Translations under genes and position numbers: made by a program
Assembly (NCBI RefSeq): GCF_030296695.1
Contig: NZ_AP027737.1
Coordinates: forward strand, 2,852,001-2,916,000
DNA: 64,000 nt
From: Agromyces mangrovi
GTDB taxonomy: Bacteria; Actinomycetota; Actinomycetes; Actinomycetales; Microbacteriaceae
Direction: 5' to 3'
Shown here: one piece after another, positions 1 to 8,632 of the stretch
Layout: each line of letters opens with the position of its first letter
Position numbering within the stretch: the stretch's first letter is position 1
The notes under the pieces: generated by a model
What the model was told of the DNA's origin: nothing
The model's input: the letters and a program-made list of their open reading frames with translations, nothing else
Databases searched by the model: none

Positions 1-2
1 AC

Positions 3-35
3 ATCCTGCGCGACCTGGTGCAGCCGGTCGGCTGA
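3..35 (+). CDS. 3' end of an upstream gene (partial, product unknown)
   Basis: Ten sense codons (ending LVQPVG) followed by TGA at 33-35 have the G/C-rich third positions typical of coding DNA here. The rest of the gene lies before the window. Too little is visible to assign a family. Confidence 0.35.
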   Translation: MLRDLVQPVG

Positions 36-198
36 GTCGTCGACCGGGGGAGCGGCCCCCGGGGCACGGCGCCGTTTCAGGGGCATCCGTTAGACTCAGG
101 CGACCCGCGCGACGACGCTCGATCGGGCGCACGTGATCGTGCGTCGGACGGAACCCACGCCCCCGCCGCCCCGCGGCGCTCGACCGAACCGGAGCCAC
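36..198 (+). promoter_or_regulatory. Intergenic region with likely promoter of the PMM-like gene
   Basis: About 160 bases with no convincing gene. TAGACT at 91-96 fits an actinobacterial -10 box and would start a transcript near 103, leaving a leader of roughly 95 bases. A longer in-frame reading from a GTG at 133 exists, but its extra residues are Pro/Arg-rich and look non-coding. A GGCATCCG octamer, frequent in this window, lies at 82-89. Confidence 0.4.
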
Positions 199-981
199 AT
201 GCACTCGACTCCCCGACTCGTCGCCTTCGACCTCGACGACACGCTCGCGCCGTCGAAGTCGCCGATGGACCCGCGCATGTCCGGCCTCCTCGTCGAGCTG
301 CTCGGCGTCGCCGAGGTGTGCATCATCTCGGGCGGCCAGATCGCGCAGTTCACCGCGCAGGTCGTGGAGCGGCTGCCCGAGGCGGATGCGGCGACGCTCG
401 CCCGGCTGCACCTGATGCCGACCTGCGGCACGCAGTACTACCGCCACGAGGCGGGCGACTGGCGGCGCCAGTACGCGGAGGAGCTCACCGACGACGAGCG
501 ACGTCGCGCGCTCGACGCGGTCGAGGCCGCCGCGCGCGAGCTCGGCTACTGGGAGGCCGAGACGTGGGGGCCGATCCTGGAGGACCGCGGCTCGCAGGTG
601 ACGTTCTCGGCGCTCGGGCAGGCCGCCCCGGTCGCGGCGAAGGCGGCCTGGGACCCGACGAACGTGAAGAAGAACACGCTGCGCGACGCCGTGCAGCTGA
701 TGCTGCCCGACCTCGAGGTGCGCAGCGGCGGCTCGACCTCGGTCGACATCACGCGTCGCGGCATCGACAAGGCGTTCGGCATGCGACGCCTCGTCGAGGT
801 GTCGGGCATCGCGCTCGACGAGATGCTCTTCGTCGGCGACCGGCTCGACGAGGACGGCAACGACTATCCGGTCAAGGCCATGGGCGTCGCCTGCGTGGCG
901 GTCGAGGGCTGGGAGGACACGATCGACGTCGTCGAGGGCATCCTCGCCCGGGCTCGGGACGCGGCCGCGCCCGTCGCCTGA
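199..981 (+). CDS. HAD-IIB hydrolase resembling eukaryote-type phosphomannomutase
   Basis: A 260-residue cytosolic HAD-superfamily protein. Motif I is DLDDT with nucleophile and acid Asp11 and Asp13; a GGQ loop follows, and motif IV is GDRLDEDGND around Asp214. The block GGSTSVDITRRGIDK closely resembles the sugar-phosphate loop of human PMM1/PMM2, which interconvert mannose-6-P and mannose-1-P. The length (about 260) also fits PMM. The ATG at 199 was chosen because a GGAGCC ribosome site lies just upstream and the upstream extension looks non-coding. manA, whose product is the substrate of PMM, lies 4 kb downstream. A generic sugar phosphatase is the alternative; substrate is inferred. Confidence 0.75.
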   Translation: MHSTPRLVAFDLDDTLAPSKSPMDPRMSGLLVELLGVAEVCIISGGQIAQFTAQVVERLPEADAATLARLHLMPTCGTQYYRHEAGDWRRQYAEELTDDERRRALDAVEAAARELGYWEAETWGPILEDRGSQVTFSALGQAAPVAAKAAWDPTNVKKNTLRDAVQLMLPDLEVRSGGSTSVDITRRGIDKAFGMRRLVEVSGIALDEMLFVGDRLDEDGNDYPVKAMGVACVAVEGWEDTIDVVEGILARARDAAAPVA

Positions 982-1014
982 CCGCCGCACCGCGGCACGC
1001 GGCCCCGGTCGCGA

Positions 1015-2295
1015 TCAGAAGGCAGGCGTGAGCGCCGGCTTCCACGCGTCGCGCCAGCTCATGTCGCGCGCGGCCTTCACGGCGCAGATCACGATGAGCA
1101 TCCAGCCGCCCTCGACGAGGGCGTAGCTCTCGGCGACCGACGTGACTGCGACCACGACGAGCACGAGTGCCGGCCAGACGTAGACGACGGCACGGCGGGC
1201 GGATGCCAGCAGCCACGCGCGCACGAGGGCGAGGCCCAGCATGCCCACGAACAGCACGCCGCCGATCACGCCGAGCTGGAAGTAGACGTCGACGTAGGCG
1301 CTCAGCCCGCTCGCGTGCGGGCGGCCGGTCGCCAGGGTGATCCAGCTGTACGGGGGCGACGTCGGCCAGATGCCCGCCCAGCCCCAGCCCTGCATGGGGT
1401 TCATGTCGAGGTAGCGGCTCATCTCGCGCCAGGTCTCGAGTCGCACGTCGAACTCGCCGCGTGCGTCGAGCAGCTCGATGATGCGCACGCGCGCCGCGAA
1501 GCCGATGGCGAGCGCGACGACCCCTCCGGTGACCAGCGCGACCTGCCACCGCCAGCGGGTCTGCGCGTCGGCCCGCCGCAGGCCGAACAGCGCGAGCGTG
1601 GCGACGAGCAGCACGATCAGGGAGACGAACGTGGTCGGCGAGCCCGACAGCAGCACCATGACGCCCGCGAGCACCATCGAGGCGATCGCCGTCGGCCGTG
1701 ACACCGACCGGGTGCGCCACTCGACGACGAACGTCAGCGCGGCGATCAGGGCCACGAACCCGAGCAGGTTGCGGGTGCCGAACAGGCCCTGCACGGGGCC
1801 GCCGGAGGCGAGGGCGCCCTCGATGCCGAGGAACGCGATCGGGAGGTCGAGCAGGATGCCGGAGAGGACCTCGAGCGCGAGCGATGCGCCGAGCAGCACG
1901 CGGAGCACGTCGCCGGCGGCGCGCACGACCTGGATGGTGTCGCGTGCCAGGGCGACGTACACGCCGAGCAACCCGAACGCGACGAGGTAGCCCACGCGGA
2001 CCGCGGTGGTCGCCGGGTACTCGCTCCAGAGCACGGATGCCGCGGCCCAGCCGACGAACACGAGCAGCGAGAGCGGCAGCACGCCGTACCAGTCCACGGC
2101 CTGCCAGCGCGCGACCAGGGAGACGCCCGCGAGCACGACCAGCGCGACGACCACGGCGATGAGGCCGGGCCACCCGATCAGGCTGCGCAGCGCGTGCGTG
2201 GCGAACCCCGTACCGAGGATCGCGAGGGTCAGCGCCTGGGCGAAGCGGGCCGAGCCCAGGAAGCGTCGCAGTGCCGGCGCGATCGGGTCGGGCAT
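1015..2295 (-). CDS. O-antigen ligase-like membrane protein (second of tandem pair)
   Basis: A 426-residue polytopic membrane protein, with roughly ten hydrophobic helices and a long extracytoplasmic loop before the last helices, as in the Wzy/WaaL O-antigen ligase family. These enzymes join or polymerise lipid-linked glycans on the outer face of the membrane. It begins 3 bases after the stop of its paralogue at 2299-3636, so the two are co-transcribed. The late segments YLDMNPMQGWGWAGIW and ALVEGGWMLIV match equivalent parts of the paralogue (LGWGWTGYWAPW, ILIEGGWMLL). The glycan it handles is unknown; it may serve teichuronic-acid-like or capsular polymer synthesis. Confidence 0.75.
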   Translation of the reverse strand: MPDPIAPALRRFLGSARFAQALTLAILGTGFATHALRSLIGWPGLIAVVVALVVLAGVSLVARWQAVDWYGVLPLSLLVFVGWAAASVLWSEYPATTAVRVGYLVAFGLLGVYVALARDTIQVVRAAGDVLRVLLGASLALEVLSGILLDLPIAFLGIEGALASGGPVQGLFGTRNLLGFVALIAALTFVVEWRTRSVSRPTAIASMVLAGVMVLLSGSPTTFVSLIVLLVATLALFGLRRADAQTRWRWQVALVTGGVVALAIGFAARVRIIELLDARGEFDVRLETWREMSRYLDMNPMQGWGWAGIWPTSPPYSWITLATGRPHASGLSAYVDVYFQLGVIGGVLFVGMLGLALVRAWLLASARRAVVYVWPALVLVVVAVTSVAESYALVEGGWMLIVICAVKAARDMSWRDAWKPALTPAF

Positions 2296-2298
2296 CGG

Positions 2299-3636
2299 CT
2301 ACGGCATCGGCTCGCCGGCGAAGCGGCGGCGCTTGGTCAGGAAGGCGAGTGCGATCAGGAGCATCCAGCCGCCCTCGATGAGGATGCGGCTCTCGCCGAT
2401 GCTCTGCGCGATGAGTGCGGCCGTCAGCAGGAGCGGCATCAGCGAGCTGGCCCGGTACCCGGTGCCGTTGCCGAAGTCGACCGCCGGGCGATCGACGGCG
2501 GCGAACCAGGAGCGCGAGAGCGTGCCGAGCACGAGTGCCGCGAAGACCACGAGTCCGACGACGCCGAGCTGCATCCAGACGTCGAGCCAAGCGTTGTGCG
2601 CCTGCAGGTACTCGACCCCGTTGCGCACCGCGAGCCCCGCGTACGGCTCCGTCCACGGGGCCCAATAGCCCGTCCAGCCCCAGCCGAGCACGGGACGCTC
2701 GGCGATGAGCCCCTGCACGGACGCCCAGATGTCGAGGCGGCCGGTTGCGTCCTCGCTGCGGCCGAGGAGGTCGAGCAACGGTCCCCACGCGACGACGATG
2801 GCCGTGATCGCCGCGGCGAGCGAGCCGGCCGCCGTCAGGTAGACCGGCAGGCGGCCGTGCGGGCGCCGTCTGGCCCAGAGCGCGAATCCGAGCACCGCCG
2901 CGACGACCACCGCCGCGAGCAGCACGGTCGCCGACCGGGTGAGCGCGAGCGTCAGCACGGAGACCACGATCCAGCCGATGGCGCGGTCGCGCCGGTGGCC
3001 CATCGTGCGCGTCTGGATCGAGAAGACGATGAGGCCGAGCAGCGCGATCATGCCGAGCAGGTTGCGGTTGGCGACGACGCCCTCGATCGGCCCGCCCGCG
3101 AAGAGCAGGTCGCGCGACCAGTAGAACGCGGCCGGCACATCGGCGTCGCCGTAGTCGACGAAGTTCGGCAGCAGCGGCTCGCCGACGAACAGCGCGACCC
3201 ACAGCTCGAACACGAGCGAGAGCGCGAGGATCCACGCCAGTGCCCTCGCGAGCGAGCGCAGGAACTCGCCCCAGGTGAGGCAGAGGCCCAGTGCGACGCC
3301 GGCGATCGCGGTGCCGGCGAGGATCGCGACCATGAGCACCGTGGTCCACGGGTAGGCAGACCAGGCGATCGACAGCGCGGCGAGGCCGACGAACGCGATC
3401 GCCGACTTGGGCACGAGCCGCCAGTTCCAGGTCGGTCGCACCAGGACGAGGAGCACGACGGCGCCGGCGATGACGATGCCGGCGACGATGCCGAAGCCCC
3501 ACCAGCCGAGCAGGTTGCGCCAGAACTGGCCGGCGAAGGCGGTGAAGAACGCGAACCCGGCCCAGGCGCGGATCGCCGAACCGAGCCACCGCGGTGATCC
3601 GGCGCGCGCGGAGATGCGGGCGCGCACGTCGGTCAT
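2299..3636 (-). CDS. O-antigen ligase-like membrane protein (first of tandem pair)
   Basis: A 445-residue multi-pass membrane protein of the same Wzy/WaaL-like family as the gene directly downstream. The ATG at 3636 is preceded by TACCCT and 7 bases on the minus strand, a typical leaderless -10 arrangement, so transcription of the pair probably starts here. It carries an N-terminal basic patch, then about ten helices, and a loop containing the paired W-rich motif GWGWTGYW. Divergence between the copies is substantial outside that loop, suggesting an old duplication with different glycan substrates. Function is inferred from fold and topology only. Confidence 0.75.
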   Translation of the reverse strand: MTDVRARISARAGSPRWLGSAIRAWAGFAFFTAFAGQFWRNLLGWWGFGIVAGIVIAGAVVLLVLVRPTWNWRLVPKSAIAFVGLAALSIAWSAYPWTTVLMVAILAGTAIAGVALGLCLTWGEFLRSLARALAWILALSLVFELWVALFVGEPLLPNFVDYGDADVPAAFYWSRDLLFAGGPIEGVVANRNLLGMIALLGLIVFSIQTRTMGHRRDRAIGWIVVSVLTLALTRSATVLLAAVVVAAVLGFALWARRRPHGRLPVYLTAAGSLAAAITAIVVAWGPLLDLLGRSEDATGRLDIWASVQGLIAERPVLGWGWTGYWAPWTEPYAGLAVRNGVEYLQAHNAWLDVWMQLGVVGLVVFAALVLGTLSRSWFAAVDRPAVDFGNGTGYRASSLMPLLLTAALIAQSIGESRILIEGGWMLLIALAFLTKRRRFAGEPMP

Positions 3637-3673
3637 GTGGTCAAGGGTACCGCCCGCGCCGGCGGCGGCGCGG

Positions 3674-4852
3674 TCAGGCGAACGCGGCGCTGCCCGTGAT
3701 CGCCCGCCCGACGATGAGCGTGTTCATCTCGCGCGTGCCCTCGTAGGAGTACAGCGCCTCGGCATCGGCGAAGAACCGCGCGGCGCCGTGCTCGAGCACG
3801 ATGCCGTTGCCGCCCATCGCCTCGCGCGCCCAGGCGACGGTCTCCCGCATGCGGGCGGTGGCATACGACTTCGCGAGCGCCGAGTGCTCGTCGCGCTGCT
3901 CGCCGCGGTCGAGCATCTCCGAGACGCGCACGACCATGCCGAGCGAGGCGGTGATGTTGCCGAGGCACTTCACCAGCAGGTCCTGCACGAGCTGGTGCGA
4001 CGCGATCGGCTTGCCGAACTGCTCGCGCGTCTTCGCGTACTCGAGCGCGGCCTCGTAGGCGCCGATCGCGACGCCGACGGCGCTCCAGGCGACCTCGGCA
4101 CGGGTGAGGCGCAGCACCGAGGCGGTCGCGCGGAACGAGTCGGCACGCTGCAGTCGCAGGCGCTCGGGCACGCGCACGTCCTCGAGCACGATGTCGGCGT
4201 TCTGCACCGGTCGGAGGCTGATCTTGCCCTCGATCTTCGACGCGCGGTAGCCGGGGGTGTCGGTCGGCACGATGAATCCCTTGACCTGGCCGTCGGCGAC
4301 ATCCTTCGCCCAGATGATCGTGATGTCCGAGAAGGTCGCGTTGCCGATCCACCGCTTCTCGCCGTTCAGCACCCACTCGTCGCCCTCACGGCGCGCGGTC
4401 GTGCGCAGGCCGCGCGCGGAGTCGGAGCCGGACAGCGGCTCGGTCAGGCCGAATGCGCCGATCACCTCGCCGGATGCGAGCTTCGGGATCCACTCCTGTC
4501 GCTGCTCGGGAGAGCCGGCGACCGCGAGCGCGCCGGTCGCGAGCCCGTTCTGCACACCGACGAAGGTGCAGATCGAGGCGTCCACCCGGGCGAGTTCCAG
4601 GGCGACGAAGCCGCGGAAGACCGCGGAGTTCTCGAACGGCGCCGTCTCGTCCCACGAGAACGACAGTGCGCCGGTGTCGGCGAGCGGCTTCACGAGCTGC
4701 ATCGGGAACTCGCCGCGCTCCCAGTAGTCGTCCATGATCGGCCGCACGTCGGTCTCGAGCCACGCGCGCAGCTTCGCGAGCGCCTCGCGCTCGGGCTCCG
4801 AGAGCAGGCTCTCGTATGCGTAGAAGTCGCTGGCGAGGGGCTCGAGGGTCAT
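3674..4852 (-). CDS. Acyl-CoA dehydrogenase, glutaryl-CoA dehydrogenase-like
   Basis: A 392-residue FAD enzyme that oxidises acyl-CoA thioesters. The FAD/substrate segments GLTEPLSGSD and RWIGNATFSDI and the C-terminal YEGTREMNTLIVGRAITG are clear; the Glu of YEGT (about residue 371) is the catalytic base position used in glutaryl-CoA dehydrogenases. That C-terminus and the GVQNGLA segment favour the GcdH branch, but the natural substrate cannot be fixed from sequence. The ATG at 4852 has a GGAGCG ribosome site. It stands alone, divergent from manA. A possible -10 (TAGGCT, complement of 4930-4935) gives a leader of about 70 bases. Confidence 0.88.
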   Translation of the reverse strand: MTLEPLASDFYAYESLLSEPEREALAKLRAWLETDVRPIMDDYWERGEFPMQLVKPLADTGALSFSWDETAPFENSAVFRGFVALELARVDASICTFVGVQNGLATGALAVAGSPEQRQEWIPKLASGEVIGAFGLTEPLSGSDSARGLRTTARREGDEWVLNGEKRWIGNATFSDITIIWAKDVADGQVKGFIVPTDTPGYRASKIEGKISLRPVQNADIVLEDVRVPERLRLQRADSFRATASVLRLTRAEVAWSAVGVAIGAYEAALEYAKTREQFGKPIASHQLVQDLLVKCLGNITASLGMVVRVSEMLDRGEQRDEHSALAKSYATARMRETVAWAREAMGGNGIVLEHGAARFFADAEALYSYEGTREMNTLIVGRAITGSAAFA

Positions 4853-5002
4853 GGTCGCTCCAGTGCGTGGTCGTCGGGGCGTCGGGGTGCCGCAGGGGCT
4901 CGCGCCGATCCGGCGCGTCGACGCCGGAAAGCCTAGGTCGCGCCCCGAACCGGCCCAAGGCCGTTGGTAGGTTGATGCAGTCGAACGAGCGAGAGGGCGT
5001 CC
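4853..5002. promoter_or_regulatory. Divergent promoter region, acyl-CoA dehydrogenase / manA
   Basis: No gene. Minus-strand TAGGCT (complement of 4930-4935) and plus-strand TAGGTT (near 4967-4972) are candidate -10 boxes for the two divergent genes. No clear -35 box or long inverted repeat was seen. Confidence 0.4.
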
Positions 5003-6253
5003 ATGTTTGTGCCGATCGGCAATACTCCCCGTGACTACGCGTGGGGTTCCCACACGGCGATCGCCGACCTCCTGGGCTCGGCGGCCTCGGGCGGCCCCGA
5101 GGCGGAGCTGTGGCTCGGCGCGCACGCGGGTTCGCCGGCGCGCATCGTCGCCGACGCCCCGGAGGGCGTGGACGACCTCCGCTCGTGGATCGGCTCCGCT
5201 CCCGAGCAGGCCCTCGGCCCCGACCTCGCGCGACGCGGTGCCCGCCTGCCGTTCCTGCTGAAGGTGCTGGCGGCGGATGCCCCGCTGTCGCTGCAGGCCC
5301 ACCCGGACCTCGACCGCGCCCGGCTCGGCTTCGCCCGCGAGGAGGAGGCGGGCATCGCGGTCGACGCGTTCGACCGCAACTACCGCGACGCGTTCCACAA
5401 GCCCGAGCTGATCGTCGCGGTGAGCGAGACCTTCGACGCCCTGTGCGGGTTCCGGCCGGTCGCCGAGGCGCTGGCGATCGTCGACGAGCTGGGGGCGGCG
5501 GATGCGGCGGGCGACGACCCGCAGCCGGCGGCGCTCGACCTGCTGCGCGCCCGCCTCACCGGCGACGACGGACTCCGCGAGGCGGTCGAATGGCTGCTGC
5601 GCGACGGCCGCGGCGAGGATACGGGGGAGGTGTCCTGGCTCGTCGAGCGCGTCGTCGCGCTCTCGGCGGTGCGTGCGGCGGACCCGGCCTCGCCCTTCCG
5701 CGCGGCGTTCGCGACCGTGGGCTTCCTCGCCGCGCACTACCCCGGTGACCCGGGCATCGTCATCTCGCTGCTGCTGAACCACGTCACGCTCCGTCGCGGC
5801 GAGGCCCTGTACCTGCCCGCCGGCAACATGCACGCCTACCTCCGCGGGCTCGGCATCGAGCTCATGGCCGAGAGCGACAACGTGCTGCGCGGCGGGCTCA
5901 CCCCGAAGCACATCGACATCGAGGAACTCGTCGACGTGCTCGACTTCTCGCCGCTGCCGGTGCCGTACCTGCGGCCCGAACAGCCGGGCGCCGGCGTGCA
6001 GACGTTCCGGCCCGACGTGCCCGACTTCGTGCTGCACCAGGTGCGGGCGGCGGATGCCTCGGAGACGCCGATCCCGCTCGACGGACCCGCCATCGCGCTC
6101 TGCACGAGCGGCGACGTCGCGATCGCGGGGGCGCACGGCGAGACGACGTTCGGTCGCGGCGCGAGCGTCTACATCACGCCCGACGAGGGCGCGGTGACGG
6201 TGTCGGGCGACGGCGAGGTGTTCATCGCGACCGTGGGTGCCGGCTACGCCTGA
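5003..6253 (+). CDS. manA: Mannose-6-phosphate isomerase, class I
   Basis: A 416-residue zinc enzyme interconverting fructose-6-P and mannose-6-P, the first step toward GDP-mannose for glycolipids and polysaccharides. The type I zinc ligands are visible as QAHPD (Gln98, His100), KPE (Glu135) and GNMHAYL (His277), and LMAESDNVLRGGLTPKHID is the family signature near the active site. The length matches bacterial ManA. It converges on glxA with a 19-base gap. In mycobacteria manA lies in the same whiB2-ahcY neighbourhood, supporting conserved synteny. Confidence 0.95.
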   Translation: MFVPIGNTPRDYAWGSHTAIADLLGSAASGGPEAELWLGAHAGSPARIVADAPEGVDDLRSWIGSAPEQALGPDLARRGARLPFLLKVLAADAPLSLQAHPDLDRARLGFAREEEAGIAVDAFDRNYRDAFHKPELIVAVSETFDALCGFRPVAEALAIVDELGAADAAGDDPQPAALDLLRARLTGDDGLREAVEWLLRDGRGEDTGEVSWLVERVVALSAVRAADPASPFRAAFATVGFLAAHYPGDPGIVISLLLNHVTLRRGEALYLPAGNMHAYLRGLGIELMAESDNVLRGGLTPKHIDIEELVDVLDFSPLPVPYLRPEQPGAGVQTFRPDVPDFVLHQVRAADASETPIPLDGPAIALCTSGDVAIAGAHGETTFGRGASVYITPDEGAVTVSGDGEVFIATVGAGYA

Positions 6254-6272
6254 GGCATCCGCCCGCCCCTGA

Positions 6273-7228
6273 TCAGGACGCGATGCGCTGGCTGAAGGTG
6301 CGCCGGTACGCGGTGGGCGTGGTCTGCAGCACCTTGACGAAGTGGTGCCGCATGACGGCCGCGGCGCCGAACCCCGTGTCGCGCGCGATCTCCTCGAGCG
6401 TGAGGCCCGTGGTCTCGAGCAGCTGCTGCGCGCGCAGCAGGCGCTGACGGTTCAGCCAGGCGGTGGGCGTGGTGCCGGTCGCGGCGCGGAAGCGGCGAGC
6501 GAACGTGCGCGGCGACATGAGTGCACGCCGGGCGAGCGCGTCCACGGTGAGGTCCTCGTCGAGGTGCTCGAGCATCCAGTCGGTGACCTCGGCGAGCGAG
6601 TCGGCGCGCACCTCGGGCACGGGGCGCTGCACGAACTGCGACTGGCCGCCGTCGCGCTGCGGCGGCACGACCATGCGCCGGGCGACGATGTTGGCGGCCT
6701 CGGCGCCGAGCTCGGTGCGCACGATGTGCAGGGCGGCGTCGATGCCCGCGGCCGTTCCGGCGCCGGTGACGACGTGCCCGTCCTGTACGAAGAGCACGTC
6801 GGGGTCGACCTCGGAGCGGGGGAACCGGCGCTGGAGCGCGTCGGTGTACATCCAGTGGGTCGTGCAACGGCGGCCGTCGAGCACGCCGGCCTGGCCGAGC
6901 GTGAAGGCGCCGCTGCAGACCGAGAGCACCCACGCGCCGCGATCGACCGCCTCGCGGATGACCCGCAGCACCTCGGGGTGGGTGGGCGAATCGATGATGG
7001 AGGCGGGGACGGCGACGAGGTCGGCGGTCTCGGCGAACGAGAGGTCCTCCTTCACGACGAGGTCGAAGCCGAGCTTTGTCGGGACCGTGCCGGTCTCGGC
7101 GGCCACGACGTGGAAGTCGAAGGTGGGGCCGCCCTGCTCGGTGCGGTCGATGCCGAAGACCTCGCAGATGACGCCGAACTCGAACGGCGCGAGCTGGGGA
7201 GGGCGATGCAGGCGACGGTGGTGAGCAT
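6273..7228 (-). CDS. GlxA/FtrA-type transcriptional regulator (DJ-1/PfpI + AraC HTH), frame broken as read
   Basis: Residues 1 to about 180 form a DJ-1/PfpI-like amidotransferase-fold domain, with the nucleophile-elbow sequence LSVCSGAF. The C-terminus is an AraC/XylS double helix-turn-helix (RALMSPRTFARRFRAATG ... LEEIARDTGFG). The best start is ATG 7228 with ribosome site GGAGAGGG, giving MLTTVACIALP, but the frame then slips. Adding one G to the run at 7196-7199 restores ALPQLAPFEFGV and a 318-residue protein of normal family length. The missing base fits the window-wide deletion pattern, so the gene is probably intact. Repeated TGGCAGGA sites upstream suggest autoregulation. The ligand is unknown. 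Confidence 0.82.
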
Positions 7229-7250
7229 GGGCGGGCCCTCTCCTCGAGCG

Positions 7251-7323
7251 TGGCAGGAATGTGCCGATGTATGTCAATCCTGCCACTGGTGGCATGATCT
7301 GGCAATCCGTAGATTTCCTGCCA
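7251..7323. promoter_or_regulatory. Repeated TGGCAGGA/TCCTGCCA sites between glxA and a small ORF
   Basis: Three copies of the 8-mer lie in the divergent gap: TGGCAGGA at 7251-7258 and TCCTGCCA at 7278-7285 and 7316-7323. The first two face each other, and TGCCAC-TG-GTGGCA forms a further small palindrome at about 7281-7294. A minus-strand TTGACA (complement of 7272-7277) sits between them. The layout suits an autoregulatory operator for the GlxA-type protein. Confidence 0.55.
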
Positions 7324-7472
7324 TGACCATTCTCCTCATCCTCGTCCTCGTCGCGGTGGCCGCGTGGGGCGTCGTCGAGACGCTCCGGAGGATCGACGGG
7401 GACGGCTACGGCCGCCCGGAGATCCGCGACCGCATCCGCCACGTCGAGCGCCGCGCCACGCCCCGGATCTGA
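7323..7472 (+). CDS. Small single-helix membrane protein (49 aa)
   Basis: Begins at ATG 7323 with an N-terminal hydrophobic helix (ILLILVLVAVAAWGVV) followed by a charged tail of about 30 residues (ETLRRIDGDGYGRPEIRDR). It is divergent from the GlxA-type regulator and its start codon overlaps one of the TCCTGCCA sites, so it may be that regulator's target. Codon use matches neighbouring genes. I do not recognise a family; the layout (tail on the cytoplasmic side) suggests a small membrane adaptor or regulator. Confidence 0.6.
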   Translation: MTILLILVLVAVAAWGVVETLRRIDGDGYGRPEIRDRIRHVERRATPRI

Positions 7473-7521
7473 TTCCGGCCCGACCGGCCCCGCCGGTCGT
7501 CCCCGTCCGCCTCGCGCGAGC

Positions 7522-7552
7522 CCGGCCCGTCGATAGAGTGTCGACGGGCCGG
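7522..7552. promoter_or_regulatory. 12-base inverted repeat enclosing a -10 box upstream of galE
   Basis: Perfect arms CCGGCCCGTCGA (7522-7533) and TCGACGGGCCGG (7541-7552) flank the 7-base centre TAGAGTG. The centre contains TAGAGT, a good -10 box 39 bases before the galE start. There is no T run, so an operator over the promoter is more likely than a terminator, though a hairpin ending the small ORF transcript is possible. Confidence 0.55.
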
Positions 7553-7578
7553 CCCCACTCGGCCCGCGAGGAGGACAC

Positions 7579-8553
7579 GTGAACTGGTTGGTCACCGGCG
7601 GCGCCGGCTACATCGGGGCGCACGTCGTGCGCGCGCTCGTCGCGGAGGGGCTCGGCACCGTGGTGCTCGACGACCTGTCGTCGGGACGGCGCGGCTTCGT
7701 GCCCGACGGCGTGCCGCTGGTGCACGGGTCGATCCTCGACGGCCCGCTCGTCGACCGCACGCTGCACGAGTACGAGATCGCCGGGGTCATCCACGTCGCG
7801 GGCTTCAAGTACGCGGGCGTCTCGGTGCAGGAGCCGCTGCACACCTACCGCCAGAACGTCACGGGCACCGCGACGCTGCTGGCCGCGATGCAGGAGCGCG
7901 GGGTCGAGCGGATCGTGTTCTCGTCGAGCGCGGCCGTCTACGGCACGCCCGACGTCGACCTGGTCACCGAGGACACGCCCAAGTCGCCCGAGTCGCCCTA
8001 CGGCGAGTCGAAGCTGATCGGCGAGTGGATGCTGCGCGACCAGGGGGTCGCCACGGGCCTGCGCCACACCTCCCTGCGCTACTTCAACGTCGTCGGCTCG
8101 GGCACGTCCGAGGTCTACGACGTCAGCCCGCACAACCTGTTCCCGCTCGTCTTCGACGCGCTCATCGAGGGACGCACTCCGCGCATCAACGGCGACGACT
8201 ACCCGACGCCCGACGGCACCTGCGTGCGCGACTACCTGCACGTCGCCGACCTCGCGGCGGCCCACGTCGTGGCGGCGAAGCGGCTCGCCGACGACCAGCC
8301 GATCGAGCCGGTCTACAACCTCGGCTCCGGAGACGGGGTCTCCGTCGGCGAGATCATGCGCGCGGTCGCCGAGGTCACGGGCATCGACTTCACGCCCGAG
8401 ATCGCGCCGCGGCGCGCGGGCGACCCGGCCCGCATCGTCGCGTCCGGCGACCTCGCCGCGCGCGACCTCGACTGGCGCATGCGGCACTCCCTCGCAGACA
8501 TGGTCGCGAGCGCGTGGGAGGCCCGCCGGGCGGCATCCGACCCGACCGCCTGA
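7579..8553 (+). CDS. galE: UDP-glucose 4-epimerase
   Basis: A 324-residue short-chain dehydrogenase fold enzyme interconverting UDP-glucose and UDP-galactose. It has the NAD motif GGAGYIG (residues 7-13), a substrate-side SSSAAVYG, and the catalytic YGESK with Tyr141 and Lys145. The GTG start at 7579 is supported by GAGGAGG 5 bases upstream. The product feeds galactose units into envelope polysaccharides, in keeping with the nearby glycosyltransferase and ligase genes. It is followed by a hairpin, so it is probably transcribed alone. Confidence 0.95.
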   Translation: MNWLVTGGAGYIGAHVVRALVAEGLGTVVLDDLSSGRRGFVPDGVPLVHGSILDGPLVDRTLHEYEIAGVIHVAGFKYAGVSVQEPLHTYRQNVTGTATLLAAMQERGVERIVFSSSAAVYGTPDVDLVTEDTPKSPESPYGESKLIGEWMLRDQGVATGLRHTSLRYFNVVGSGTSEVYDVSPHNLFPLVFDALIEGRTPRINGDDYPTPDGTCVRDYLHVADLAAAHVVAAKRLADDQPIEPVYNLGSGDGVSVGEIMRAVAEVTGIDFTPEIAPRRAGDPARIVASGDLAARDLDWRMRHSLADMVASAWEARRAASDPTA

Positions 8554-8594
8554 TCACGGATCCGCACCGGATCGGCGTGTCGTGATGGCCGCCT

Positions 8595-8619
8595 AACCCT
8601 CGACGACGCCTTGAGGGTT
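8595..8619 (+). terminator. Hairpin after galE
   Basis: AACCCTC (8595-8601) and GAGGGTT (8613-8619) pair around an 11-base loop and are followed by TAACAT. The stem is short and the T tract is weak, so termination is plausible but not certain. Confidence 0.4.
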
Positions 8620-8632
8620 TAACATCTGCGAC

